Below are positions 52,545 through 60,670 of a stretch of 64,000 nt of DNA, in pieces. The notes under the pieces are model-generated. The model made no database searches and was not told the DNA's origin. It was given only the letters and a program-made list of their open reading frames with translations. Origin of the DNA: JADJPG01 sp964491875 (lineage in GTDB: Bacteria > Verrucomicrobiota > Verrucomicrobiia > Limisphaerales > JADJPG01); assembly GCA_964491875.1 (NCBI GenBank), contig CAZBIC010000003.1, positions 124,001 through 188,000 of the forward strand, given 5' to 3'. Position 1 is the stretch's first letter; each line of letters starts with the position of its first letter. Both the position numbers and the translations under genes were made by a program.

Positions 52545-53657
52545 ATGAGAACGACGATCCTCATTACCACCCTGGCGGCGCTGGCCGTTTGCGATGCTCG
52601 CGCCGAGTTCAAGCTTGTCAATGGCATCGCTGCCATTGCTGACGACACGGTGATTACCGTCCAGGATGTGCGTGAAGCGGCCGCGCCGACCGTCAGCTTG
52701 TACGAGCGGACTTATTTTAACGATGCCCGGATGTTGCAGCAGAAGACCGATTCGGCCATCACCGAGGCGTTAGAGGCGTTGGTCGATCGCCAGATGATTT
52801 TGCGCGACTTCAAGAACCTCGGCGGAGTGATCCAGGAGAGTTACATTGATGACGTGATCAAGGATCGTATCCGGGAACAATTTGGCGACCGCGTGACCTT
52901 GACCAAGACGCTCCAAGCGCAGGGCATCACTTGGGAAACTTTCCGCCAGCGGGAGCGCGAGAAAATCATCACGCAGATCATGGAGCGAAAGAATGTTCGC
53001 GAGGCGCTGCTGATTTCCCCCGCTAAGATTGAGCGCCATTACCAGACGAACGCGCAGAACTACAAACTTGGCGATCAGGTAAAAATGCGGGTCATCGTGC
53101 TGAATCGGCCGCAGAATGCCGATGTAGATGAAGTGCGGAAGCTGGCGGCGCAAATTAGGGCAAAGATTGACGGAGGTGCGCCGTTTGCCGAAATGGCTTC
53201 GACCTATTCGGAGGGACCCGATCGCCGGCAGGGCGGACTTTGGGGCTGGAAACAGGATTCCCAACTGCGCCGGGGCTTGTGGGAGATCGCTTCGGGGACT
53301 GCGACTGGACTTTGCAGCCGGGTCATCAGCATGAGTTCCGCGTCTGATGGCACCTACTGGGTCAGCCAGTATGGACCGGCGGGTGAATTGGTTCAGGCTC
53401 GGCGGTTCAATGAACGAGAGAAGGACTCCTTCGTTGAGGAGGTTAAGCCGGCTGAAGGCAAGGGAACGGCTGCCGCAGTGCCGAATCCGCAAGTGTTCTA
53501 CCTGATTCAGGTCGAAGAAAAGCAGATTGCGCGAACCAAATCGCTTGCCGAGGTGCGAGATGAAATCGAAAAGGATCTTTTGTTGCAGGAACGTGCGCGT
53601 TTGCAGAAGAAGTGGATCGAGAAGCTTCGTTCGAAGTCATTCTTCCGCTACTTCTGA
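52545..53657 (+). CDS. Periplasmic SurA-like peptidylprolyl isomerase
   Basis: 370 residues with a signal peptide (RTTILITTLAALAVCDARA). The N-terminal chaperone part has VNGIAAIADDTVITVQDVRE, DRQMILRDFKNLGG and TWETFRQREREKII helices as in SurA. A single parvulin domain follows (about residues 175-330: VKMRVIVLNRPQN, GAPFAEMASTYSEGPDRRQG, GLWGWKQDSQLR). It should escort unfolded outer-membrane proteins such as the porin and PldA. SurA of enterobacteria has two parvulin domains; this has one. Confidence 0.88.
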   Translation: MRTTILITTLAALAVCDARAEFKLVNGIAAIADDTVITVQDVREAAAPTVSLYERTYFNDARMLQQKTDSAITEALEALVDRQMILRDFKNLGGVIQESYIDDVIKDRIREQFGDRVTLTKTLQAQGITWETFRQREREKIITQIMERKNVREALLISPAKIERHYQTNAQNYKLGDQVKMRVIVLNRPQNADVDEVRKLAAQIRAKIDGGAPFAEMASTYSEGPDRRQGGLWGWKQDSQLRRGLWEIASGTATGLCSRVISMSSASDGTYWVSQYGPAGELVQARRFNEREKDSFVEEVKPAEGKGTAAAVPNPQVFYLIQVEEKQIARTKSLAEVRDEIEKDLLLQERARLQKKWIEKLRSKSFFRYF

Positions 53658-53736
53658 AGTTTCGCTGAGTGGCTGGGGACTCGTCCGGTGAGCTGCTTTT
53701 TTTCGAAGATTTTTGGAGGAAAATCATCGCCGTCGA

Positions 53737-53764
53737 TTGACGTGATAAGAACTCGTTTTATATT
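53737..53764 (+). promoter_or_regulatory. Sigma70-type promoter of the lipid operon
   Basis: TTGACG (53737-53742), 16-base spacer, TATATT (53759-53764). The predicted start lies just before the small ORF at 53778. Confidence 0.6.
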
Positions 53765-53777
53765 GGTATAAGGCACA

Positions 53778-53849
53778 ATGAACTTAGGTAGCAGCGCTCG
53801 TAACATCATGACCGGCGACGGTCCGCTGAGCTTCAGCTTTAAGAGCTGA
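53778..53849 (+). CDS. Possible 23-codon leader ORF
   Basis: ATG 53778, preceded by AAGG five bases upstream, encodes 23 residues (starts MNLGSSARNIM, ends PLSFSFKS) and stops at 53847-53849, ten bases before the GTG of the patatin gene. Its stop codon and the next start are close enough for translational coupling. No similarity recognised; it may be a leader peptide or chance. Confidence 0.35.
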   Translation: MNLGSSARNIMTGDGPLSFSFKS

Positions 53850-53859
53850 AGAGAGCAAA

Positions 53860-55593
53860 GTGCCTTATCTCAGCACTGTCGCGGTCAAGGCGACGGTGAT
53901 GAATGTTCAAATCCATTCTCTAAGCCCGGAAGCTGAGCGCAGGAGAATTCTTCTGCCCTCGTCCCGGTCCCGGTCTCCGGTTCTTCCTCCCGTGAAGCCG
54001 GATCGGGTGGTTACCGTCTGCGCAGCATCGGCCCATCTCCCGACCGAGTTCATCTCTGAAACGTTCTCTCACTCTCTCCGAGCCGAAACGGGCTCGACCG
54101 TGTTGCTTGTTCACGTGGCGGCTCCGGGAGCCCGCTACTCGCTTGCTGCCTGGGCGCGGACGGTAACGCAGATTAACGGAGAGTTTGGGTTGGCCGGGCA
54201 GATCGAGACGACGGAGGGCGGTGTTGCCATCCTTCGGTTGCTACCGCCCGAAAGCTTTGACGACGAAGAAGCCCTCAGTTCGCTTGTTGGGCATTGCGCA
54301 ACGCACTTCCAGCACCTGGTGCTGCATGCGGGTCACGAAGTCGTCCCATCGCTCCTCTTGAAATGCCTCGTGGAATCCGACCGGGTGTTTCTCCTGGTTC
54401 AGCCGAAGACGGAGGATCTCTACTCTCGCGATTTGCTCCTGCGCGGACTCCAAGCTATCCCGCGCGGGGAACACATCAATGTCCGAACAATTGCCTGCCG
54501 CGAAAAAGGCGAGGAACATTTCAATGCCCTCTTGAAGCAAATGGGTGGTGCGGTCCACGGATTCATCCACGGCTGCCCGACGCTCGCGGCCGCTCAGGGA
54601 CTCCGCCGGTGGCCAGATCGTGATTTCAATTCCGACATCCGTCGGCTCGCTCGCGAAGTTGGCCATCGCCGGGTTGGCCTGGCTCTCTCGTCCGGGGGCG
54701 CGCGCGGCCTGGCTCACATCGGTGTGATTCAAGTGCTGGAAGAAAACGGCATCGAAGTCGACGTCGTCGCAGGCTGCAGCATGGGCTCTTACATAGGTGC
54801 AGTATGGGCAGCGGGCTATGACGGAGTCGCGATGGAACGTCAAGCCCGCGAGTTGGAGCATCGCTGGGGACTTTTCGATCTCATCGACCCGTTCATCCTG
54901 CCTCGCCAGGGATTCCTTCGCGGCGAAAAGGTGAAGCAACGCCTCAAACGCGCCATCGGCGATGCGCACTTCTCAGAGGTAGTTCGTCCGCTTCGCATCG
55001 TTGCCACTCACCTCGCGACACTGGATCGGGTTGTGTTTTCCTCAGGCGAAGTTGCGGCGGCCGTCCACGCCAGCAGTGCGATTCCGGGCGCGTGCGTTCC
55101 GGTGGAAGTGGAAGGTGAACTCTACATCGACGGTGGCATCGCCGATCCTCTCCCGGTCGATGTTCTCGAAGAGATGGGCATAGAACGGATCATCGCCATC
55201 AACACCATCCCCACTCCCGCCTACTTGCGAACCCACTTGGAGATGAGCCGCGAACGTGATTCCCGTCGCGGCAGGAAGACGAACCAGATCAAATCCTTCC
55301 TCAATCGCTACCTCAACTACTTCGCCCCAGGAAACGTGCTCGATACCATCATGCGCAGCTTTAACGGCGCGCAGATGCAAGTCGCCGAACACGCCTGTCA
55401 GTTTGCGGATGTCGTGGTTCGCCCGCTGTCGTTCGACGGTCGGTGGCACGACTTCCGTCGCCCCGGCAAATACATCGCCATCGGACGCCGCGAGGCGGAA
55501 GCCCATTTGGAAGAAATCAAAGCCCTGGTCAACCGAAAGGAACCGACCTATGAAGTCCCAATTGCTCACCACCCAATGGCAACAACTGCCTAA
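53860..55593 (+). CDS. Patatin-like phospholipase with a degenerate ParA/MinD-like N-terminal domain
   Basis: 577 residues from GTG 53860 (ATG at 53899 also in frame). The patatin domain occupies about 260-560: oxyanion loop SSGGARGLAHIGVI, nucleophile elbow GCSMGSYIG (Ser about residue 307) and catalytic DGGIADPLPV (Asp about residue 428). Residues about 45-250 resemble a SIMIBI/ParA-MinD fold (VVTVCAASAHLPTEF, STVLLVHVAAP, HLVLHAGHEVVPSLLLKCLV, VFLLVQPKTEDL) but with no Walker A lysine, so a pseudo-ATPase. It should release fatty acids from membrane lipids, feeding the beta-oxidation genes that follow; the next gene overlaps its end by 44 bp. Confidence 0.85.
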   Translation: MPYLSTVAVKATVMNVQIHSLSPEAERRRILLPSSRSRSPVLPPVKPDRVVTVCAASAHLPTEFISETFSHSLRAETGSTVLLVHVAAPGARYSLAAWARTVTQINGEFGLAGQIETTEGGVAILRLLPPESFDDEEALSSLVGHCATHFQHLVLHAGHEVVPSLLLKCLVESDRVFLLVQPKTEDLYSRDLLLRGLQAIPRGEHINVRTIACREKGEEHFNALLKQMGGAVHGFIHGCPTLAAAQGLRRWPDRDFNSDIRRLAREVGHRRVGLALSSGGARGLAHIGVIQVLEENGIEVDVVAGCSMGSYIGAVWAAGYDGVAMERQARELEHRWGLFDLIDPFILPRQGFLRGEKVKQRLKRAIGDAHFSEVVRPLRIVATHLATLDRVVFSSGEVAAAVHASSAIPGACVPVEVEGELYIDGGIADPLPVDVLEEMGIERIIAINTIPTPAYLRTHLEMSRERDSRRGRKTNQIKSFLNRYLNYFAPGNVLDTIMRSFNGAQMQVAEHACQFADVVVRPLSFDGRWHDFRRPGKYIAIGRREAEAHLEEIKALVNRKEPTYEVPIAHHPMATTA

Positions 55594-57148
55594 GGACGTC
55601 ATTCTCCGACTCCAAGGCGAGAAGTTGCACCGCTACCTGCGCGACGTGGTGGTGCCGTTCTCCGCGTTCTATCGCGAGGTATTCGAGCGTCATGGACTGA
55701 AGGCCGAATCCATCCGCTCGGTTGAGGATCTGGAACAGATCCCGTTCACGTCGAAGGCCGATCTCGTGAACACCCCTGAGCATCCTCAGCGCTCGCGCGA
55801 TTTCGTCCTCATTCCCGACCAACAGATTCTCGCAAAACGCCCCTCCACTGTCGGACGCGCGCTGTTGCACGGGCGGGAAGCGGTCCGACGCGAGCTTGAG
55901 ATCGAGTATCGCCCGATTTTCATGACCAGCACGACGGGTCGCTCGGCTGACCCGGTGCCGTTCCTCTACACGAACTACGACATCGATCGCCTCAGCGTCG
56001 CCGGCAAACGCGTCATGGAAGTCTGCGATGCGAAACGCGACTACCGGATGCTGAACATGTTTCCGTATGCGCCGCATCTCGCGTTCTGGATCACGCACTA
56101 TGCTTCCACCGAATTCGGCGTCTTCACCGTTGGCACTGGCGGCGGGAAGGTCATGGGCACGGATGGAAACCTCCGCATGATCCAAAAGATTAAGCCGGAT
56201 GTTCTCATCGGCATGCCAACCTTCCTCTATCATGTGCTCACCCACGCGGTGGACGAAGGCATCCGCTGCGACACGCTCAAACGCCTCGTGCTTGGTGGCG
56301 AAAAAGTCGCCGAAGGCATGCGTCGCAAGTTGCGCAATCTTGCCGCCAAGCTCGGTTCGCCAAACGTCCAGGTTCTTTCCACCTACGGTTTCACTGAGGC
56401 GAAGATGGCGTGGGCGGAATGTCCGTTCGATGTCGATGAAACGCCGTCGGGCTATCATCTCTATCCGGATCTCGGAATCTTCGAAGTCGTCGATCCAAAG
56501 ACCGGCATCGCGGTCGGCGAAGGCGAGCCCGGCGAGCTTGTCTTCACTCCGCTCGATGCCCGCGGCAGCGTCGTTCTCCGCTACCGCACCGGCGACATCA
56601 TCGAAGGCGGTCTGGTTTACATGCCGTGCTCACACTGCGGTCGCACCGTTCCGCGGCTCATCGGGAAGATCTCTCGAAACTCGGAGGTGAAGTCCATGCA
56701 GCTCGACAAGATCAAGGGCACGCTCGTGGACTTCAACCAACTCGAGCATGTGCTCGACGACGCGCCGAACATCGGTGCCTGGCAGTTGGAGATTCGGAAG
56801 CACAATGACGATCCACTTGAACTCGACGAACTGATCCTCCACGTGCAGAAGCTCAACGACGTACCCGAAGAGAGACTTTCGCGTGAGTTGAACAACCGCT
56901 TCTCTGAGCGCACTGAGATTCGCCCCAATCGAATTGTCTATCACGACATCGACGAAATGCGCCATCTGCTCGGCGTGGGCGTCCAGCTCAAAGAGCAGAA
57001 GGTTCTCGATCGTCGTCCGAAGAAGTCTTCATCCGACCAAGCTCCAGCTCCGTCGCTCTCGCCATCCATGCCTTCCGGCCTGTCGCCGGCTGGGCTCATC
57101 AATCCTTTGACAGCCAATCCATCCAACAACGTTGAGGTGAAATCATGA
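55550..57148 (+). CDS. AMP-forming acyl-CoA ligase (phenylacetate-CoA ligase-like)
   Basis: 532 residues from ATG 55550, with AAGGA 8 bases upstream, inside the end of the patatin gene. ANL superfamily: LEQIPFTSKADLVN, the P-loop MTSTTGRSADPVPFLYTNYD, VLGGEKVAEGMRRKL, STYGFTEAKMAWAE as the A5 motif, YRTGDIIEGG as A7 and a C-terminal lid with RNSEVKSMQLDKI. A CSHCG pair lies in the C-terminal part. It resembles phenylacetate-CoA ligases more than FadD. In this operon it probably activates fatty or aryl acids. The C-terminal 50 residues are Ser/Pro-rich and disordered. The thiolase start overlaps its stop (ATGA). Confidence 0.85.
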   Translation: MKSQLLTTQWQQLPKDVILRLQGEKLHRYLRDVVVPFSAFYREVFERHGLKAESIRSVEDLEQIPFTSKADLVNTPEHPQRSRDFVLIPDQQILAKRPSTVGRALLHGREAVRRELEIEYRPIFMTSTTGRSADPVPFLYTNYDIDRLSVAGKRVMEVCDAKRDYRMLNMFPYAPHLAFWITHYASTEFGVFTVGTGGGKVMGTDGNLRMIQKIKPDVLIGMPTFLYHVLTHAVDEGIRCDTLKRLVLGGEKVAEGMRRKLRNLAAKLGSPNVQVLSTYGFTEAKMAWAECPFDVDETPSGYHLYPDLGIFEVVDPKTGIAVGEGEPGELVFTPLDARGSVVLRYRTGDIIEGGLVYMPCSHCGRTVPRLIGKISRNSEVKSMQLDKIKGTLVDFNQLEHVLDDAPNIGAWQLEIRKHNDDPLELDELILHVQKLNDVPEERLSRELNNRFSERTEIRPNRIVYHDIDEMRHLLGVGVQLKEQKVLDRRPKKSSSDQAPAPSLSPSMPSGLSPAGLINPLTANPSNNVEVKS

Positions 57149-58428
57149 ATGCACCACGAATGGTCATTGTTGACGGTGTCCGCACGCCGTTCTCCAAAAT
57201 GGGCACTGACCTCGCCCGCCTCGGTGCCGAGGAACTCGGCCGCATCGTCGTCAGCTCGCTACTGACGAAGACCGGTCTGAACCCCGCACTCATCGACGAA
57301 GTGATTTTCGGGTGTGTCGGCCAACCAGCCGATGCCGCAAACGTCGCCCGCGTTATCGCGCTGCGGGCCGGCATTCCCGAACATGTTCCCGCCTTCACTG
57401 TGCATCGCAACTGCGCCTCCGGCTGCGAAGCCTTCACGCAGGCCTACGAGAAGATGCTCGCGGGCCGCGGCGAGATCTTCGTCGTCGGCGGCACGGAATG
57501 CATGTCCCAGGTGCCGTTGCTCTACACGCACCAGGCCGCGGCGAAGTTCGCGAAGCTGTCCCGCGCCCGATCCTTCGGCCAGAAACTCGGAGCCATGCTC
57601 TCGTTCCGTCCATCCGACTTCAAACCGCGCATTGGGCTCCAGCTTGGTCTCACTGACCCGGTGTGCGGAATGAACATGGGCGAGACTGCTGAAGTGCTCG
57701 CCCGCGAGCATGGCATCACGCGTGAGAAACAAGACGCGTTCGCGCTCGAATCGCACCAGCGCGCCATCGCCGCTCGCGAGAAGTTGGAAGCGGAGATTTG
57801 CCCCATCTATCCGCCGAGCACCAAGGCTGTCGTTACCAACGACAATGGCCCGCGCAAGGAGCAGACGATGGAAGCCCTCGCCAAGTTGAAGCCGGTGTTC
57901 GATCGCAAGAACGGCACGGTTACGGCGGGCAACGCTTCGCAGATCACCGATGGCGCGGTGGCGTTGCTCGTGATGTCCGAGATGAAGGCCGCTGAACTCG
58001 GCATGACGCCGCTGGGCGTCTTGACGGGATACGCGTATGCCGGCTGCGACCCGCAGCGCATGGGGCTTGGTCCGGTTTACGCCATTGCTGAAGCCGAGCG
58101 CCGAACGGGCATAACGCTCGACCATGCGGACCTGGTTGAGATCAACGAAGCATTCGCTGCCCAGGTCATTGCCTGTCTCGCTTGCCTTAAGTCGGATGAG
58201 TTCGCACAGAAGCATCTCAAACGCGATCATCATGTCGGAAAGATTCCCAAGGACGCACTGAATGTGAACGGGGGCGCCATCGCACTTGGGCATCCCGTCG
58301 GAGCCACCGGCGCGCGGCTCATTCTCACGAGTTTGAAGGAGCTCCAACGTCGCGACGCCAAGCGGGCGCTGATTTCGCTCTGCGTGGGCGGTGGACAAGG
58401 CGCAGCAATCTGGTTGGAAAGGAACTGA
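57145..58428 (+). CDS. Acetyl-CoA C-acyltransferase (thiolase)
   Basis: 427 residues. Thiolase motifs: active-site Cys C90 in VHRNCASGCEAFTQA, GGTECMSQVPL, NGGAIALGHPVGATGARL and CVGGGQGAAIWLER with the second Cys. The loop NMGETAEVLAREHGITRE is typical of 3-ketoacyl-CoA thiolases of FadA/FadI type. It cleaves 3-ketoacyl-CoA to acetyl-CoA and a shortened acyl-CoA, and should partner the next gene as in a trifunctional complex. Confidence 0.94.
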   Translation: MNAPRMVIVDGVRTPFSKMGTDLARLGAEELGRIVVSSLLTKTGLNPALIDEVIFGCVGQPADAANVARVIALRAGIPEHVPAFTVHRNCASGCEAFTQAYEKMLAGRGEIFVVGGTECMSQVPLLYTHQAAAKFAKLSRARSFGQKLGAMLSFRPSDFKPRIGLQLGLTDPVCGMNMGETAEVLAREHGITREKQDAFALESHQRAIAAREKLEAEICPIYPPSTKAVVTNDNGPRKEQTMEALAKLKPVFDRKNGTVTAGNASQITDGAVALLVMSEMKAAELGMTPLGVLTGYAYAGCDPQRMGLGPVYAIAEAERRTGITLDHADLVEINEAFAAQVIACLACLKSDEFAQKHLKRDHHVGKIPKDALNVNGGAIALGHPVGATGARLILTSLKELQRRDAKRALISLCVGGGQGAAIWLERN

Positions 58429-58431
58429 ATT

Positions 58432-60642
58432 ATGACTACGACCCAGACACCCGATCTGAAGATGGCGGCGGAAACGGCTTCGGCGGAAGCAGTGAACACC
58501 ATGCCTATGGAAACGCCCGAACTGATTCGCCGCCACGTCACGGACGAGGATATCTGCGTGCTGACGTTCGATCGTCCGGATTCGGCCGCGAACATCTTCG
58601 ACAAGGCCGCGCTCATGGAGCTGAGCGACCACATCAACTACGTGATGTGCAACTCGAACATCAAAGGTCTCGTGCTTACTAGCGCCAAGAAGTCGATCTT
58701 CATCGCTGGCGCTGACCTCACGCAGCTCTCCAAAGCCAGGACGTCCGATGAGCTTCGCGACATGATCGAGCTCGGTCAGGTGGTATTTAACCGCCTCGCG
58801 ACGCTGAACATTCCGACTGTCGCTGCAATTCACGGCGCCTGCGTGGGCGGCGGCTACGAGGTCACGCTCGCGTGCGATTACCGCATCGCGTCGCCGGACA
58901 AGGTGACGAAGATTGGTCTGCCGGAAACGCAGCTCGGCATCATCCCGGCGTGGGGCGGTTCGACGCGACTCCCACGGCTTATCGGCTTGCCCAAGGCGTT
59001 GGACGTGATTCTAGGCGGCAAAACGCTTGCGGCGAAGCCGGCGCTGAAGTGCGGCATGGTTGATGACCTCGTGCCACGAGAGTATCTCGTTGAGAAGGCC
59101 TGCCAGCTGATTCTCAAGCGCGGCATGAAGCTCCGTGCGCGCAAGACGCAGCTCGCGCACAAGCTCACCACGCTGGGGCCAGTCGTGAACATGATCACGA
59201 AGAAGGTCAGCAAGCAGGTGTTCGCGAAGACGCGCGGACACTATCCGGCGGTTCCAAAGGCCCTCGAAGTTGTGACGCAAGGCTTGAGCAAGTCGCTCGA
59301 CGATTCGCTGGCGCTGGAGCGCGATGCGATTCTCGAGCTCGGCACCACCGAGGCTTGCAAGAATCTCATTCGGATTTTCTTCCTCCAGGAGCGCGCTAAG
59401 AAACTGACGGGCGTGCCAGCGGATGCAGCGCCGGAAGGAAAGGTTACGCCGGTGAAGCGGGTGGCTGTGGTCGGCGCCGGCGTGATGGGCGGTGGCATCG
59501 CGCAATGGTCCAGTGCGCGCGGCTTGAACGTCATCCTGCGCGACATCAATCACGAGGCGCTCGGCAAAGGGCTTGGTGGCATCGCCAAGATCTATGACCA
59601 GGCCGTGAAGCGTCACGCCATGACCAAGATTGAAGCTCGCGACGGATTGGATCGCATCGTGGCGTCGGCGGTGGACGTGCCTTTGCATTCCACGGACGTC
59701 ATTGTGGAGGCGGCGGTCGAGAAGATGGACTTGAAGAAGAAACTCTTCGCGCACCTGGATTCGCTCGCCGGACCAAACACCATTCTCGCGAGCAACACAT
59801 CCGCGCTCTCGATCACTGAAATTGCGACGGCGACGCAGCATCCAGAGCGCGTCATCGGTATCCACTTCTTCAATCCAGTGCATCGCATGCAACTGGTGGA
59901 AGTGGTCGTCGGCAAGCAAACGTCTCCGGAGGTTATCCGTCGTTCGGTTAAGTTCGTGCAACAGATCGGCAAGCTGCCGGTCGTGGTGAAAGACGCCCCG
60001 GGCTTCCTCGTGAATCGCATCCTGATGCCGTACCTCATCGAGGCCGGGCATCTGTTCGAGAATGGCGCGCGCGTGGAGGACATCGATGAATGCATGATGG
60101 AGTTTGGCATGCCGATGGGTCCGCTTCGGCTGATTGATGAAGTCGGCGTCGATGTCTCACACCACGTCGCCTCGGACCTCGCCAGCAAGTTCCGCGACCG
60201 GATGCATTGCCCGGAAGTGTTGTCGAAGATGATGGCCGACGAGCTGTTCGGAAAGAAGAACGGTAAGGGCTTCTACCTGCATAACAAGAAGGGCAAGGAG
60301 CCGGTCGTGAATCCGCGCATCGACAAGTACAAGAGTGGCTCGGCCTGTGCGAAGTTGACACGGGAAGAGCTCCGCACACGCATGGTCTTGTTGATGATCA
60401 ACGAGGCGGCGCGTTGCCTGGAAGGCGGCATCGTCGAGGAAGCGGCGGATATCGATTTCGGCATGATCATGGGCACGGGCTTTGCGCCGTTCCTCGGCGG
60501 TCCGCTGCGCTTTGCGGACAGCGTTGGCATTCCGCACATTGTTGATGAAATGAAACGGCTCGCGGACGAGGAGCTGCGGTTCACTCCGTGCAACCTGCTC
60601 CAGACCCTCGCGGGCACCGGCCAGAAGTTTTACAAAAGCTGA
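58432..60642 (+). CDS. Bifunctional enoyl-CoA hydratase/3-hydroxyacyl-CoA dehydrogenase (FadB/FadJ-type)
   Basis: 736 residues from ATG 58432 (AAGGA 9 bases upstream). The N-terminal crotonase part has KSIFIAGADLTQL oxyanion and GACVGGGYEVTLACDYRIAS and PETQLGIIPAWGGSTRLPRL with the two catalytic Glu. The central NAD domain has VAVVGAGVMGGGIAQWSSAR (GxGxxG) and IGIHFFNPVHRMQLVEVV with the active-site His, and the C-terminal 3HCDH helices follow (GFLVNRILMPYLIEAGHLF). Steps two and three of beta-oxidation. Confidence 0.95.
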   Translation: MTTTQTPDLKMAAETASAEAVNTMPMETPELIRRHVTDEDICVLTFDRPDSAANIFDKAALMELSDHINYVMCNSNIKGLVLTSAKKSIFIAGADLTQLSKARTSDELRDMIELGQVVFNRLATLNIPTVAAIHGACVGGGYEVTLACDYRIASPDKVTKIGLPETQLGIIPAWGGSTRLPRLIGLPKALDVILGGKTLAAKPALKCGMVDDLVPREYLVEKACQLILKRGMKLRARKTQLAHKLTTLGPVVNMITKKVSKQVFAKTRGHYPAVPKALEVVTQGLSKSLDDSLALERDAILELGTTEACKNLIRIFFLQERAKKLTGVPADAAPEGKVTPVKRVAVVGAGVMGGGIAQWSSARGLNVILRDINHEALGKGLGGIAKIYDQAVKRHAMTKIEARDGLDRIVASAVDVPLHSTDVIVEAAVEKMDLKKKLFAHLDSLAGPNTILASNTSALSITEIATATQHPERVIGIHFFNPVHRMQLVEVVVGKQTSPEVIRRSVKFVQQIGKLPVVVKDAPGFLVNRILMPYLIEAGHLFENGARVEDIDECMMEFGMPMGPLRLIDEVGVDVSHHVASDLASKFRDRMHCPEVLSKMMADELFGKKNGKGFYLHNKKGKEPVVNPRIDKYKSGSACAKLTREELRTRMVLLMINEAARCLEGGIVEEAADIDFGMIMGTGFAPFLGGPLRFADSVGIPHIVDEMKRLADEELRFTPCNLLQTLAGTGQKFYKS

Positions 60643-60670
60643 AATGGACTTCACCCACCCTCACTGAATT

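Noticed and set aside
57259..58833. 524-codon - strand frame across the thiolase gene
   Set aside because: Shadow frame; the thiolase active-site motifs on the + strand settle it.
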